Shown in pieces: positions 36,616 through 46,646 of a stretch of DNA of 64,000 nt. Below the pieces are notes generated by a model that searched no databases, had not been told where the DNA came from, and was given only the letters and a program-made list of their open reading frames with translations. This stretch comes from Amycolatopsis saalfeldensis (GTDB lineage Bacteria; Actinomycetota; Actinomycetes; Mycobacteriales; Pseudonocardiaceae): the NCBI RefSeq assembly GCF_900110575.1, contig NZ_FOEF01000019.1:1-64000 (forward strand), given 5' to 3'. Both the position numbers and the translations under genes were made by a program. How positions within the stretch are numbered: the first letter of the stretch is position 1; every line of letters begins with the position of its first letter.

Positions 36616-38727
36616 TTGAGCACCACGGTTACCGGTGAGCCGATGACGCACCGGCAGATCATGAAGGCCTTCTCCGGCCTGTTGCTGGCCCTGCTGGTGG
36701 CGATGCTGTCTTCGACCATCGTGTCGAACGCGCTGCCGACCATCATCCGGGACCTGCACGGCTCGCAGAGCCAGTACACCTGGGTCGTCACCGCGACCCT
36801 GCTGACGTCCACCGCGACCACCCCGATCTGGGGCAAGCTCTCGGACCTGTTCAGCAAGAAGCTGCTCTACCAGCTGGCCATCGTGATCTTCACGGTCGGC
36901 TCGGCGCTGGGCGGCATCTCCGGCTCGATGCCCGAGCTGATCGCGTACCGCGCGCTGCAGGGGGTCGGCCTCGGCGGATTGCAGGCGTTGATCCAGGTGG
37001 TCATCGCCGCGATGATCGCGCCCCGCGACCGCGGCAAGTACTCCGGCTACACCGGCGCGGTGTTCGCCGTCGCCACCGTCTCCGGGCCGCTGATCGGCGG
37101 CCTGATCGTGGACTCGCCGCTGGGCTGGCGCTGGTGTTTCTGGGTCTGCGTGCCGATTGCGGTGATCGCGTTCGTGGTGCTCGGCCGCACGCTGAAGCTG
37201 CCGGTGCTCAAGCGCAAGGTGCGGATCGACTGGCTGGGCGCGACCCTGCTGGTCGGCGGCGTCGCGCTGCTGCTGATCTGGGTTTCGCTGGCCGGGACCA
37301 GCTTCGGCTGGGCCTCGTGGTCGAGCGTCGCGTACGTCGGCGGGGCGGTGGTTTCGCTGGCGCTGGCGCTGTTCGTCGAATCGCGGGCCGCGGAGCCCGT
37401 GGTGCCGCTGCGGCTCTTCCGCAACCGCACGTTCACGCTGTCGGTGCTGGGCTCGCTGGCCGTGGGCACCGCGATGTTCGGCGGCTCGGTCTTCCTCGGG
37501 CAGTACTACCAGATCTCACGCGGGTTCTCGCCGACGCACGCCGGCCTGATGACCCTGCCGCTGGTGCTGGGCCTCGCGCTCGCGTCGACGAGCGCCGGCC
37601 AGGTCATCTCGCGCACGGGCCGCACCAAGCCGTTCATGGTGGCCGGCGGCGCTTCGCTGCTGGCCGGGCTGTTCCTGCTCAGCACGGTGGACCACACCAC
37701 CGACCTGACGCTGATGGGCGGCTACCTCGCGCTCGTCGGCATCGGGCTCGGGTTCCTGATGCAGAACCTGGTGCTGGTCGTGCAGAACACCGTCGCGATG
37801 AAGGACATGGGCGCGTCCTCCTCGGTGGTCACGTTCTTCCGCTCGCTCGGCGGGGCGGCCGGGGTGTCGGCGCTGGGCGCGGTGCTCTCGGCGCACGTCG
37901 CCACGAACATCACGAACTCGTTCTCGCGCCTCGGCATCCCGGCCGGCGGCGCGGTGCACGGCGGCGGCGGAACGCTCGACATCGGCTCGCTGCCGGTCGC
38001 GCTGCAGCCGGTGGTGCGCGCCGCCTTCGGTGACGCCACGGGCACGGTGTTCCTGTTCGCGGCCGTCATCGCGGTGGTGACGTTCCTGGCGGTGCTGCTC
38101 ATGAAGGAGGTCCCGCTGCGCCGGACGCTGGACGCGGACTCCGCGCCCGCTGTCGTCGAAATCCAGGCTGGGGACGGGAACGTCACGACGTCCTTGCGCG
38201 GCCGGGTGCTCGACGCCGACGGCCGCCCGGTCTCAGGGGTCGTGCTCACGCTGACCGACGCGTCGGGCCGCCAGGTCGACGTCGGCCGCACCGGTCGCAC
38301 CGGCGAGTACTCGCTGAGCGCGGACGCCGAGGGCCACCACGTGCTGCTGGCCACGGCCGGCTCCCTGCGCCCCAGCGTGTCGACCGTGCACCTGGCCGAG
38401 CGCCCGGTCTGGCACGACCTGCTGCTGGACGGCACGGGCGGCTTCACCGGCCGCGTCCGCACCGCCGGCCGTCACGCGGCGGTCCCCGGCGCGATCCTGA
38501 CGGTCACCGACAGTGCCGGAGCGGTCGTCGCCTCGTCCCTCACGGGCGGCGACGGCACGTACTCCCTCACCGGACTGCCGGCGGGTTCGTACACGCTCAC
38601 CGTTTCGGCCTACGACCACGAGCCGCACAGCGAACTCCTGCCGGTGACCACCGGCGCCGCGCTGCGGCACGACGTGGTGCTCGAACCCGAGGGCGAGTTC
38701 GCCCGCCACACGGGAACGCTGAACTGA
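36616..38727 (+). CDS. DHA2-type MFS efflux transporter fused to two carboxypeptidase-regulatory-like domains
   Basis: A 703-residue protein. Residues ~1-505 form a 14-helix drug:H+ antiporter of the EmrB/QacA type: IVSNALPTIIRDLHG, the WGKLSDLFSKK loop, RALQGVGLGGLQ, AVATVSGPLIGGLIVD (motif C). Residues ~518-595 (LRGRVLDADGRPVSGVVLTL) and ~605-690 (GFTGRVRTAGRHAAVPGAIL, YSLTGLPAGSYTLTV) are two transthyretin-like beta-sandwich domains normally found outside cells. DHA2 pumps usually end near residue 500. The TTG start at 36616 is poorly spaced; ATG 36643 is an alternative. It is paired with the upstream MarR gene. Confidence 0.88.
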   Translation: MSTTVTGEPMTHRQIMKAFSGLLLALLVAMLSSTIVSNALPTIIRDLHGSQSQYTWVVTATLLTSTATTPIWGKLSDLFSKKLLYQLAIVIFTVGSALGGISGSMPELIAYRALQGVGLGGLQALIQVVIAAMIAPRDRGKYSGYTGAVFAVATVSGPLIGGLIVDSPLGWRWCFWVCVPIAVIAFVVLGRTLKLPVLKRKVRIDWLGATLLVGGVALLLIWVSLAGTSFGWASWSSVAYVGGAVVSLALALFVESRAAEPVVPLRLFRNRTFTLSVLGSLAVGTAMFGGSVFLGQYYQISRGFSPTHAGLMTLPLVLGLALASTSAGQVISRTGRTKPFMVAGGASLLAGLFLLSTVDHTTDLTLMGGYLALVGIGLGFLMQNLVLVVQNTVAMKDMGASSSVVTFFRSLGGAAGVSALGAVLSAHVATNITNSFSRLGIPAGGAVHGGGGTLDIGSLPVALQPVVRAAFGDATGTVFLFAAVIAVVTFLAVLLMKEVPLRRTLDADSAPAVVEIQAGDGNVTTSLRGRVLDADGRPVSGVVLTLTDASGRQVDVGRTGRTGEYSLSADAEGHHVLLATAGSLRPSVSTVHLAERPVWHDLLLDGTGGFTGRVRTAGRHAAVPGAILTVTDSAGAVVASSLTGGDGTYSLTGLPAGSYTLTVSAYDHEPHSELLPVTTGAALRHDVVLEPEGEFARHTGTLN

Positions 38728-38730
38728 ACC

Positions 38731-38771
38731 GAAGAGCCCCGGCGACCGTTTCCCGGTCACCGGGGCTCTTC
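38731..38771 (+). terminator. Intrinsic terminator after the DHA2 transporter
   Basis: Perfect 12-bp outer stem GAAGAGCCCCGG (38731-38742) with 38760-38771, extended inside by GACCG/CGGTC. It lies 3 nt past the stop. Confidence 0.85.
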
Positions 38772-38874
38772 GCGTCACACGGCGCTCGTTCGTCCCCTTG
38801 CGCTCTACCGCCAGTGGCATTCGGGCCCCGACGAAGTCTCCTTCCGGACCTGACCCGCCGCGGTGGCCCGGCGG

Positions 38875-38880
38875 TAGCGT
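38875..38880 (+). promoter_or_regulatory. -10 box of the MFS gene at 38888 (leaderless)
   Basis: TAGCGT ends 7 nt before the GTG at 38888, with no ribosome-binding site. It supports this start over upstream in-frame codons. Confidence 0.6.
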
Positions 38881-38887
38881 CGATCAA

Positions 38888-40075
38888 GTGACGCGGAGCA
38901 GGGTGGCACTGCTGTGTGCGCTGGGGATCGACAACTTCGGCTCGGGCCTGTTCCTGCCGCTCGCCCTGGTCTACGTCACGCGCGTAGTGGGCCTGCCGCT
39001 CGCGTTCGCGGGGACCGCCGTGACGCTCGGGACGACGGCCGGGCTGCTGGTGCCGCCGCTGGCCGGGCGGCTGGTGGACCGGATGGGGCCGCGGGTGGTC
39101 GTGGTCGGCGCGCAGCTGTTGCAGGCGGCCGGGGCTGGTGCGTACGCGCTGGCGGACGGCGTCGTCGAGGTGGTCATCGCGGCGGTGCTGCTGGGGGCCG
39201 GGCAACAGCTGTTCTACAGCTCCCTGTTCGCCCTCATCGCGGACGTCGCCGGCGACGTGCCGAAGGACCGGCCGTTCGCGGAGGTCGGCATGGCCCGGGC
39301 CGGCGGGTTCGGGCTCGGCGGGCTCACCTCGTCGGTTTTCCTGACCTGGTACGGAAATGCGGGCTACGGCGTGGCGCTCGCCGTGGACATCGGCACCTTC
39401 CTGGTGGCCGCCGCGGTGGTCGCGTTCGTCGTCCGGCCCGCGGCGCGGGCGCCCCGTCCGGCGCCGACCGGGACCGGCGTCCTGCGCAACCGGCCGTACC
39501 TCGCGCTCATCCTGTTGAGCGGAATGTTCGGCCTGTCCCTGGACTTCTTCCTGGTGGGCACGCCGGTGTTCGTGCTCGACCTGCTGCACGGGCCGACCTG
39601 GCTGCCCGGCACGATCCTGGTCGTGCTGACCGTGGTCACCAGCTTCGGCGGCACCCTGGCGTTACGGCTCACCCGGCGGCTCAACCGCATCGACGCGATG
39701 CGCGGCGGCTCCGCGCTGTTCGCCGCGTGGTGCCTGGTCAGCCTCGGCGTGCTGCTGGTCCCGGCCCCGTGGCGGCCGGCGTACCTGCTGGCGGCCACGC
39801 TGGTCTACGCGGCGGGCGACCTGGTCTTCGGCCCGCGCTCCGGCGCGCTCGCCGAGGCCGCGGCGCCGCCGGAAGCGAAGGGGCGCTACCTCGCGGCGTT
39901 CCAGTACGCGTTCACCGTCGCGCAGGTGCTGGCCCCGGCGGTGGTCGCCTTGTTCTCCGTGTCCAGCTGGTTACCCTGGGTGCTGGTCGGGGTCTGCGCT
40001 TGCCTGGCCGCGGCCGGGCTCGGCAGGCTGGGACCGAGATTGCCCGCGGAAGCCGTCACCCCGATTCAGAGTTGA
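38888..40075 (+). CDS. MFS transporter (12-helix, unassigned substrate)
   Basis: A 395-residue permease with 12 predicted helices. Helix 1 reads LLCALGIDNFGSGLFLPLAL. The helix 2-3 loop motif is GRLVDRMGPRVVVVG. A GPRSGALAEAAAPPEAKGRY segment is seen in helix 10-11 of multidrug-type MFS proteins. No adjacent enzyme suggests a substrate. The GTG start is supported by a TAGCGT box 7 nt upstream. The stop codon (40073-40075) lies inside the HAIR operator of the clpB promoter region, so the gene end and a regulatory site overlap. Confidence 0.88.
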   Translation: MTRSRVALLCALGIDNFGSGLFLPLALVYVTRVVGLPLAFAGTAVTLGTTAGLLVPPLAGRLVDRMGPRVVVVGAQLLQAAGAGAYALADGVVEVVIAAVLLGAGQQLFYSSLFALIADVAGDVPKDRPFAEVGMARAGGFGLGGLTSSVFLTWYGNAGYGVALAVDIGTFLVAAAVVAFVVRPAARAPRPAPTGTGVLRNRPYLALILLSGMFGLSLDFFLVGTPVFVLDLLHGPTWLPGTILVVLTVVTSFGGTLALRLTRRLNRIDAMRGGSALFAAWCLVSLGVLLVPAPWRPAYLLAATLVYAAGDLVFGPRSGALAEAAAPPEAKGRYLAAFQYAFTVAQVLAPAVVALFSVSSWLPWVLVGVCACLAAAGLGRLGPRLPAEAVTPIQS

Positions 40076-40091
40076 GCGGAACAGACTCAAG
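40071..40091 (+). promoter_or_regulatory. HAIR operator (HspR site) of clpB
   Basis: GTTGAGC-N7-ACTCAAG, with the same half-sites as the main dnaK operator. It is centred about 88 bp before the clpB start and overlaps the end of the upstream MFS gene. Confidence 0.88.
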
Positions 40092-40168
40092 TTTTCTGAC
40101 GTTGTACTCGTCGACGGGCCTTGGTCAGGGCTGTCACCTGGACTTTCCACAAACGCATGAGGTGAGGG

Positions 40169-42766
<2,598 letters not shown>

Positions 42767-42778
42767 GCCACCCGGTGC

Positions 42779-42812
42779 GAACGGCCCTCTCACTTCGGTG
42801 GGAGGGCCGTTC
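42779..42812 (+). terminator. Intrinsic terminator after clpB
   Basis: Inverted repeat GAACGGCCCTCTCA (42779-42792) with 42799-42812, one G-T wobble, loop CTTCGG, followed by TTCCGTT. The left arm resembles the unit of the 31-bp repeat at the right end of the window. Confidence 0.88.
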
Positions 42813-42935
42813 TTCCGTTCACCAGGCGAGCCGGCCCGTGAATTAAGCGATTTGTCGATGTATCCGCCGAGGTGAAACCTCGAAAGGGGCGCGCCGACAC
42901 GGTGCGGGCGCCGGGGCGAGACGGGCCGGGGGCGA

Positions 42936-42941
42936 TACCCT
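42936..42941 (+). promoter_or_regulatory. -10 box of the gene at 42949 (leaderless)
   Basis: TACCCT ends 7 nt before the GTG at 42949. Confidence 0.55.
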
Positions 42942-42948
42942 GGCCGAC

Positions 42949-43953
42949 GTGGGTATCTCGGCGTGGATCTGGTTCGTCATCGCCGCCGTCGCGCTGGTGG
43001 CGGGGCTCGGGCTGCTCGCGGCCGACCGGGCCAAGGAGGGCTCGCGCAACCGTGAGCGGATGCGCTGGGCCCAGTTGCGCGGCTGGCAGTTCGTGGAGGA
43101 GGACGATCGGCTGCCGCAGCAGTGGTCGGGCGGCGCGATCGGGTACTTCGGGGCCGACGCGGCGGTGAACGTCGTCGCGGGCTCCACCTTCACCTCCGAC
43201 GGGCGACGGCCGGTGTTCATCTTCGACATCGAGTCCGAGGGCCAGGTGCCCGCGGTCGTCGTGGCCGTGCGCTGCAACAAGACGCACCGCGTGCCGGTGG
43301 AGATGTGGCTTTCGAGCGTGCCGTTCCAGCGCGAGAACATGCCGGAGATGCTCGGCCCGATCGGCCAGCGCTACGCCTTCGCGGACGACGCGGAGGGCGC
43401 GCGCCAGGTCATCACCCAGGAGCTGGTCGACGCGGCCGACCAGCTGGGCGGCGACGTCGGCGTGGCCTGGCTGGAGAACGAGTGGGTGCTGGCGAGCGTC
43501 ACGCCCAACTCGGGCCCGTCCCGGCTCGAGCGCCTGCTCCGTGACCTCGGCGAGATCGCCGACATCGTCGACCCGTTCGACGAGGACTACGAGCCCATGG
43601 GCAGCGGCCACTACGACCCGGCCGCCCCGACCGGCAGCGCCTACGCCCCGACCGCGGCGGCTTCCGGCCCGGCCGCGGCAACGACCGGCCCGGGGACTGC
43701 CGGCGCTCAAGACCCGAGTGCGCCGTCCGGCCGGCACTGGACCCCGGCCGCGGGCACCCCGCTCCCGGCCGACTCCCGCACGACGCAGCCCGCCGAAACC
43801 CCGGGCAGCACCCACGCGCCGTCGCCCGCCGACACCCGAGCGACCATGCGGATGGACAGCCGCCCGACGGCCCCGTCGAACGGCCCCAGCACTTCCGGCT
43901 CAGTCGGCCCCCAGCCGACCCCGCCCCAGCAACACCCCGACGACGAGGCCTGA
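42949..43953 (+). CDS. Membrane-anchored protein of unknown function
   Basis: A 334-residue protein. Residues 4-24 are one membrane helix (SAWIWFVIAAVALVAGLGLL). A globular region of about 190 residues follows (AQLRGWQFVEEDDRLPQQW, DGRRPVFIFDIESEG, VPVEMWLSSVPFQREN, ITQELVDAADQLGGDVG). The last ~130 residues are a disordered Pro/Ala/Ser/Thr-rich tail. I do not recognise the domain; the DIESEG/VEMWLSS region resembles actinobacterial proteins annotated only as hypothetical. The likely orientation is with the globular part in the cytoplasm, given basic residues after the helix. The start is supported by a TACCCT box 7 nt upstream. It is convergent with the next gene, 8 nt apart. Confidence 0.75.
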   Translation: MGISAWIWFVIAAVALVAGLGLLAADRAKEGSRNRERMRWAQLRGWQFVEEDDRLPQQWSGGAIGYFGADAAVNVVAGSTFTSDGRRPVFIFDIESEGQVPAVVVAVRCNKTHRVPVEMWLSSVPFQRENMPEMLGPIGQRYAFADDAEGARQVITQELVDAADQLGGDVGVAWLENEWVLASVTPNSGPSRLERLLRDLGEIADIVDPFDEDYEPMGSGHYDPAAPTGSAYAPTAAASGPAAATTGPGTAGAQDPSAPSGRHWTPAAGTPLPADSRTTQPAETPGSTHAPSPADTRATMRMDSRPTAPSNGPSTSGSVGPQPTPPQQHPDDEA

Positions 43954-43961
43954 ACCAGCGC

Positions 43962-44963
43962 CTACTGCGGCGTGATCACCAACGGCGGCGTCGAAACCGT
44001 CACCGGTGGCTGGCCCAGCGCCGCCCCCGTGACGGACGGGGACAAGGACAGCCGCCCACCCGCCCCGGAAGCAGTGACCGCACCGCCGGTGGAGCCGACT
44101 TCGTTGACGGTCAAGGAACCGCGGAACGAGTTGGACGCCCCGCCGGGGTCGGCGGACTGGGTGGTCGCGAGAAGGCCCGAGACCGGCCCGAAGGTGCCGC
44201 CGGCGATGTGGTTCGCGCCGAGGTTTCCGGACAGCGGGTGGTCGAGGCGGCCGGTGAACTGGCCCAGACCGTGCTGCTCCGAGTTCAGCACCACCGAGCC
44301 CAGCTGACCGGCGTCCACGGCCTGTGCCGCGGAGCGGTGCACCCCGGCGCCGCCGCGGAGGTCGCCCGTGAAGTGGCCCGCGTCGAAGGACAGGATGTGC
44401 CCGGCGTCGGCCTGGCCGGAGTCCTGGCTGAGCGCGTCGACGCCGTAGGGCAGCCAGACGCCGTTTTCCGCTGATCCGCCGACCCCGTTCAGACAGGTGT
44501 CCGCGCTGGAAGGGGCGAGCGTGCCGGCGCAGGAACGCGTGAAGTGCTGCTCGTTCCCGCTCATCAGGCGGACCGGCGAGCCGAGCCGGACGTCGTGGCG
44601 CTGGCTCCGCGAAACCGCCGCAGTGCCGCCCGCCGACTTCACCGCTGTGAGTGAACCGCCGCCGGTCAGTTCCTGCGTGTCGGACAGGGCGTGTCGGAAA
44701 TCGGAGAGCGCGGAAAAGCCGCCCGCGCCGACCGGCAGGACGTCGTGGCGGGTGAGGCCGAGCGAGCCGTGCGCGGCGTCGGTGGTGGTGTGCAGACCAT
44801 GGTCGAAAGTCGCGGTTTCCTGGTGGCCCAGCGGCAAACCCTCGATGGGCAGGGTCGGCTCGGCGAGCGCGGAAGCGGGGGCGGCGAGCAGCAGTGCGAA
44901 GGGTGCCGCACTGGCGGCCACCTTGGGCAGGTAGCCGGGCTTCCGCTGGGTGTGCTTGCCCAT
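43962..44963 (-). CDS. Secreted protein of unknown function
   Basis: A 333-residue exported protein. The signal peptide is KVAASAAPFALLLAAPASALA, with cleavage before EPTLP. The mature part is Gly/Ser/Ala-rich with spaced His and Thr (TATFDHGLHTTTDAAHGSLG) and repeating GxL/T-type short strands (GGSLTAVKSAGGTAAVSRSQ, RGSLTVNEVGSTGGAVTASG). Two cysteines (SCAGTL, TCLNGVGG) may form a disulfide. No known domain was recognised; the composition suggests a beta-rich extracellular protein. ATG 44963 is chosen because TATGGT lies 7 nt upstream, which decides against two upstream in-frame starts. Confidence 0.7.
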   Translation of the reverse strand: MGKHTQRKPGYLPKVAASAAPFALLLAAPASALAEPTLPIEGLPLGHQETATFDHGLHTTTDAAHGSLGLTRHDVLPVGAGGFSALSDFRHALSDTQELTGGGSLTAVKSAGGTAAVSRSQRHDVRLGSPVRLMSGNEQHFTRSCAGTLAPSSADTCLNGVGGSAENGVWLPYGVDALSQDSGQADAGHILSFDAGHFTGDLRGGAGVHRSAAQAVDAGQLGSVVLNSEQHGLGQFTGRLDHPLSGNLGANHIAGGTFGPVSGLLATTQSADPGGASNSFRGSLTVNEVGSTGGAVTASGAGGRLSLSPSVTGAALGQPPVTVSTPPLVITPQ

Positions 44964-44970
44964 GGGCCGG

Positions 44971-44976
44971 ACCATA
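44971..44976 (-). promoter_or_regulatory. -10 box deciding the start of the secreted protein (leaderless)
   Basis: On the minus strand TATGGT ends 7 nt before the ATG at 44963, and no ribosome-binding site is present. Confidence 0.55.
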
Positions 44977-45021
44977 CGGCCGGGCCAGCGCAAATGCACA
45001 TTCTCTCCCCGCCGCGGGGGG

Positions 45022-45027
45022 TACCTT
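45022..45027 (+). promoter_or_regulatory. -10 box of the SDR gene (leaderless)
   Basis: TACCTT ends 7 nt before the ATG at 45035. Confidence 0.6.
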
Positions 45028-45034
45028 GACCGTC

Positions 45035-45799
45035 ATGACGACCGCCGTGATCACCGGGGCCACCGCCGGCATCGGCGCGCAGTTCGCGCGCCGCCTCGCC
45101 GCCGAGAAGTACGACCTGGTGCTCGTCGCCCGCGACGAGGCGCGACTGACCGCGTTCGGCGCCGAGCTGGCCGAGCGCCACGGCGTCGCCGTCGAGACCG
45201 TGGCCGCCGATTTGTCCGAAGTAGACGGACGCACCGCGGTCGAGGAGCTGCTCGCCGCCCGCCCGGTCGACCTGCTGGTGAACAACGCCGGCTTCGGCCT
45301 GAGCGGGCAGTTCTGGGAGATCCCGCCCGACGCCCTGCAGCGCCAGCTCGACGTGAACGTCACCGCCGTGCTCCGCCTCACCCGCGCCGTGCTGCCCGGC
45401 ATGGTCGAGCGCGGCCGGGGCGACATCATCAACCTCTCCAGCGTCGCCGGCTTCTTCTCGGGCCGCGGCTCCACCTACACCGCGAGCAAGAACTGGGTCA
45501 CGTCGTTCACCGAGGGCATCGCGACGTCGCTGCCGCCGGGGCTGCGGATGATGGCGCTCTGCCCCGGCTTCACCTCCACCGAGTTCCACCAGCGCGCGGG
45601 GCTGGAGAAGGAGGGGCCGAAGGCGTTCTGGCTCGGCGTCGAGCAGGTGGTGGACGAGGCGCTCGCGGACCTGCGCCGCGGCAAGGTCATCTCCGTGCCG
45701 AGCCTCCAGTACAAGGCGGTGGTCGCCGTCGGCGGGCTGCTGCCGCGCGGGGTGCTGCGCCGGATCAGCGGCAGCTTCGGCAACCGCGGCCGCACCTGA
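45035..45799 (+). CDS. Short-chain dehydrogenase/reductase
   Basis: A 254-residue Rossmann enzyme. The cofactor site is AVITGATAGIGAQFARRLA, the structural motif is LLVNNAGFGLSG, and the active site is INLSSVAGFFSGRGSTYTASKNWV (Ser, Tyr and Lys as S-Y-x3-K). The C-terminal ISVPSLQYKAVVAVGGLLPR is a feature of the branch near mycobacterial ketoacyl reductases such as KAR/DltE-like proteins. Substrate is unknown. It is divergent from the secreted-protein gene, with both starts leaderless and only 71 nt between them. Confidence 0.92.
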   Translation: MTTAVITGATAGIGAQFARRLAAEKYDLVLVARDEARLTAFGAELAERHGVAVETVAADLSEVDGRTAVEELLAARPVDLLVNNAGFGLSGQFWEIPPDALQRQLDVNVTAVLRLTRAVLPGMVERGRGDIINLSSVAGFFSGRGSTYTASKNWVTSFTEGIATSLPPGLRMMALCPGFTSTEFHQRAGLEKEGPKAFWLGVEQVVDEALADLRRGKVISVPSLQYKAVVAVGGLLPRGVLRRISGSFGNRGRT

Positions 45800-45862
45800 G
45801 GTAGGGCTGTCCCCACCCCGTCCCGGCGAGCTGGCACCAGGGTGCGCGCCCCTCGTTCTGCC

Positions 45863-45868
45863 TAGCGT
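45863..45868 (+). promoter_or_regulatory. -10 box of the ABC ATPase gene (leaderless)
   Basis: TAGCGT ends 7 nt before the ATG at 45876. Confidence 0.6.
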
Positions 45869-45875
45869 TTTCCCC

Positions 45876-46646
45876 ATGACGACTGGGTGGAACGAGACGG
45901 TCCGGCTCGACGCGGTCCGCAAGGAGTACGGGCGGGGCGCGGAGTCGGTGGTGGCGCTCGGCGGGGTGAGCCTGGCCTTCCCCCGCGGCGGTTTCACGGC
46001 CGTGATGGGCCCGTCCGGATCCGGCAAGAGCACCTTCCTGCACTGCGCCGCGGGCCTCGACCGGCCGACCTCGGGCTCGGTCTGGCTCGACGGCCAGGAC
46101 CTGGCGAAGCTGTCGGAAACCGAGCTGACCAAGCTGCGGCGCGACCGCGTCGGCTTCGTCTTCCAGGCGTTCAACCTCCTGCCCGCGCTCACCGTGCAGC
46201 AGAACGTGGTGCTCCCGCTGCAGCTCGCGCGCAAGCGCGTGGACAAGCGGCTGGTGGCGGACATGCTCGCGCACGTCGGGCTCGCCGATCGCCGCAAGCA
46301 CCTGCCCGGCCAGCTTTCCGGCGGCCAGCAGCAGCGCGTCGCCATCGCGCGGGCGCTGGTGACGCGCCCGGCCGTGGTCTTCGCCGACGAGCCGACTGGC
46401 GCGCTCGACACCCGCACCGCGGCCGACGTGCTGGGCCTGCTCCGCCAGTCGGTCAGCGGCGGACTGACCGTGGTGATGGTGACGCACGACCCGGTCGCGG
46501 CCGCGCACGCCGACCGGGTCGTCTTCCTCGCCGACGGCCAGGTGGCCGACGAGGTGCAGCGGCCGAGTGCCGAGGCGGTCGCCGAGCGGATGACGCACCT
46601 GGGCGCGTGGGCCGCGCAGCGCCGGGTCGCCGTGGGCGGTGCGTGA
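45876..46646 (+). CDS. ABC transporter ATP-binding protein (MacB/LolD type)
   Basis: A 256-residue ATPase. Walker A is MGPSGSGKST, the Q loop is GFVFQAFNLLPALTVQQNV, the signature is LSGGQQQRVAIARAL, Walker B is AVVFADEPTGALD and the H loop is VVMVTHD. The ADEPTGALD wording is typical of the MacB/FtsE branch that works with large FtsX-type permeases. The stop overlaps the permease start by 1 bp (TGATG), so the two genes form a transporter. It is probably an exporter or mechanotransmitter for lipids or peptides; no regulator is adjacent. Confidence 0.95.
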   Translation: MTTGWNETVRLDAVRKEYGRGAESVVALGGVSLAFPRGGFTAVMGPSGSGKSTFLHCAAGLDRPTSGSVWLDGQDLAKLSETELTKLRRDRVGFVFQAFNLLPALTVQQNVVLPLQLARKRVDKRLVADMLAHVGLADRRKHLPGQLSGGQQQRVAIARALVTRPAVVFADEPTGALDTRTAADVLGLLRQSVSGGLTVVMVTHDPVAAAHADRVVFLADGQVADEVQRPSAEAVAERMTHLGAWAAQRRVAVGGA

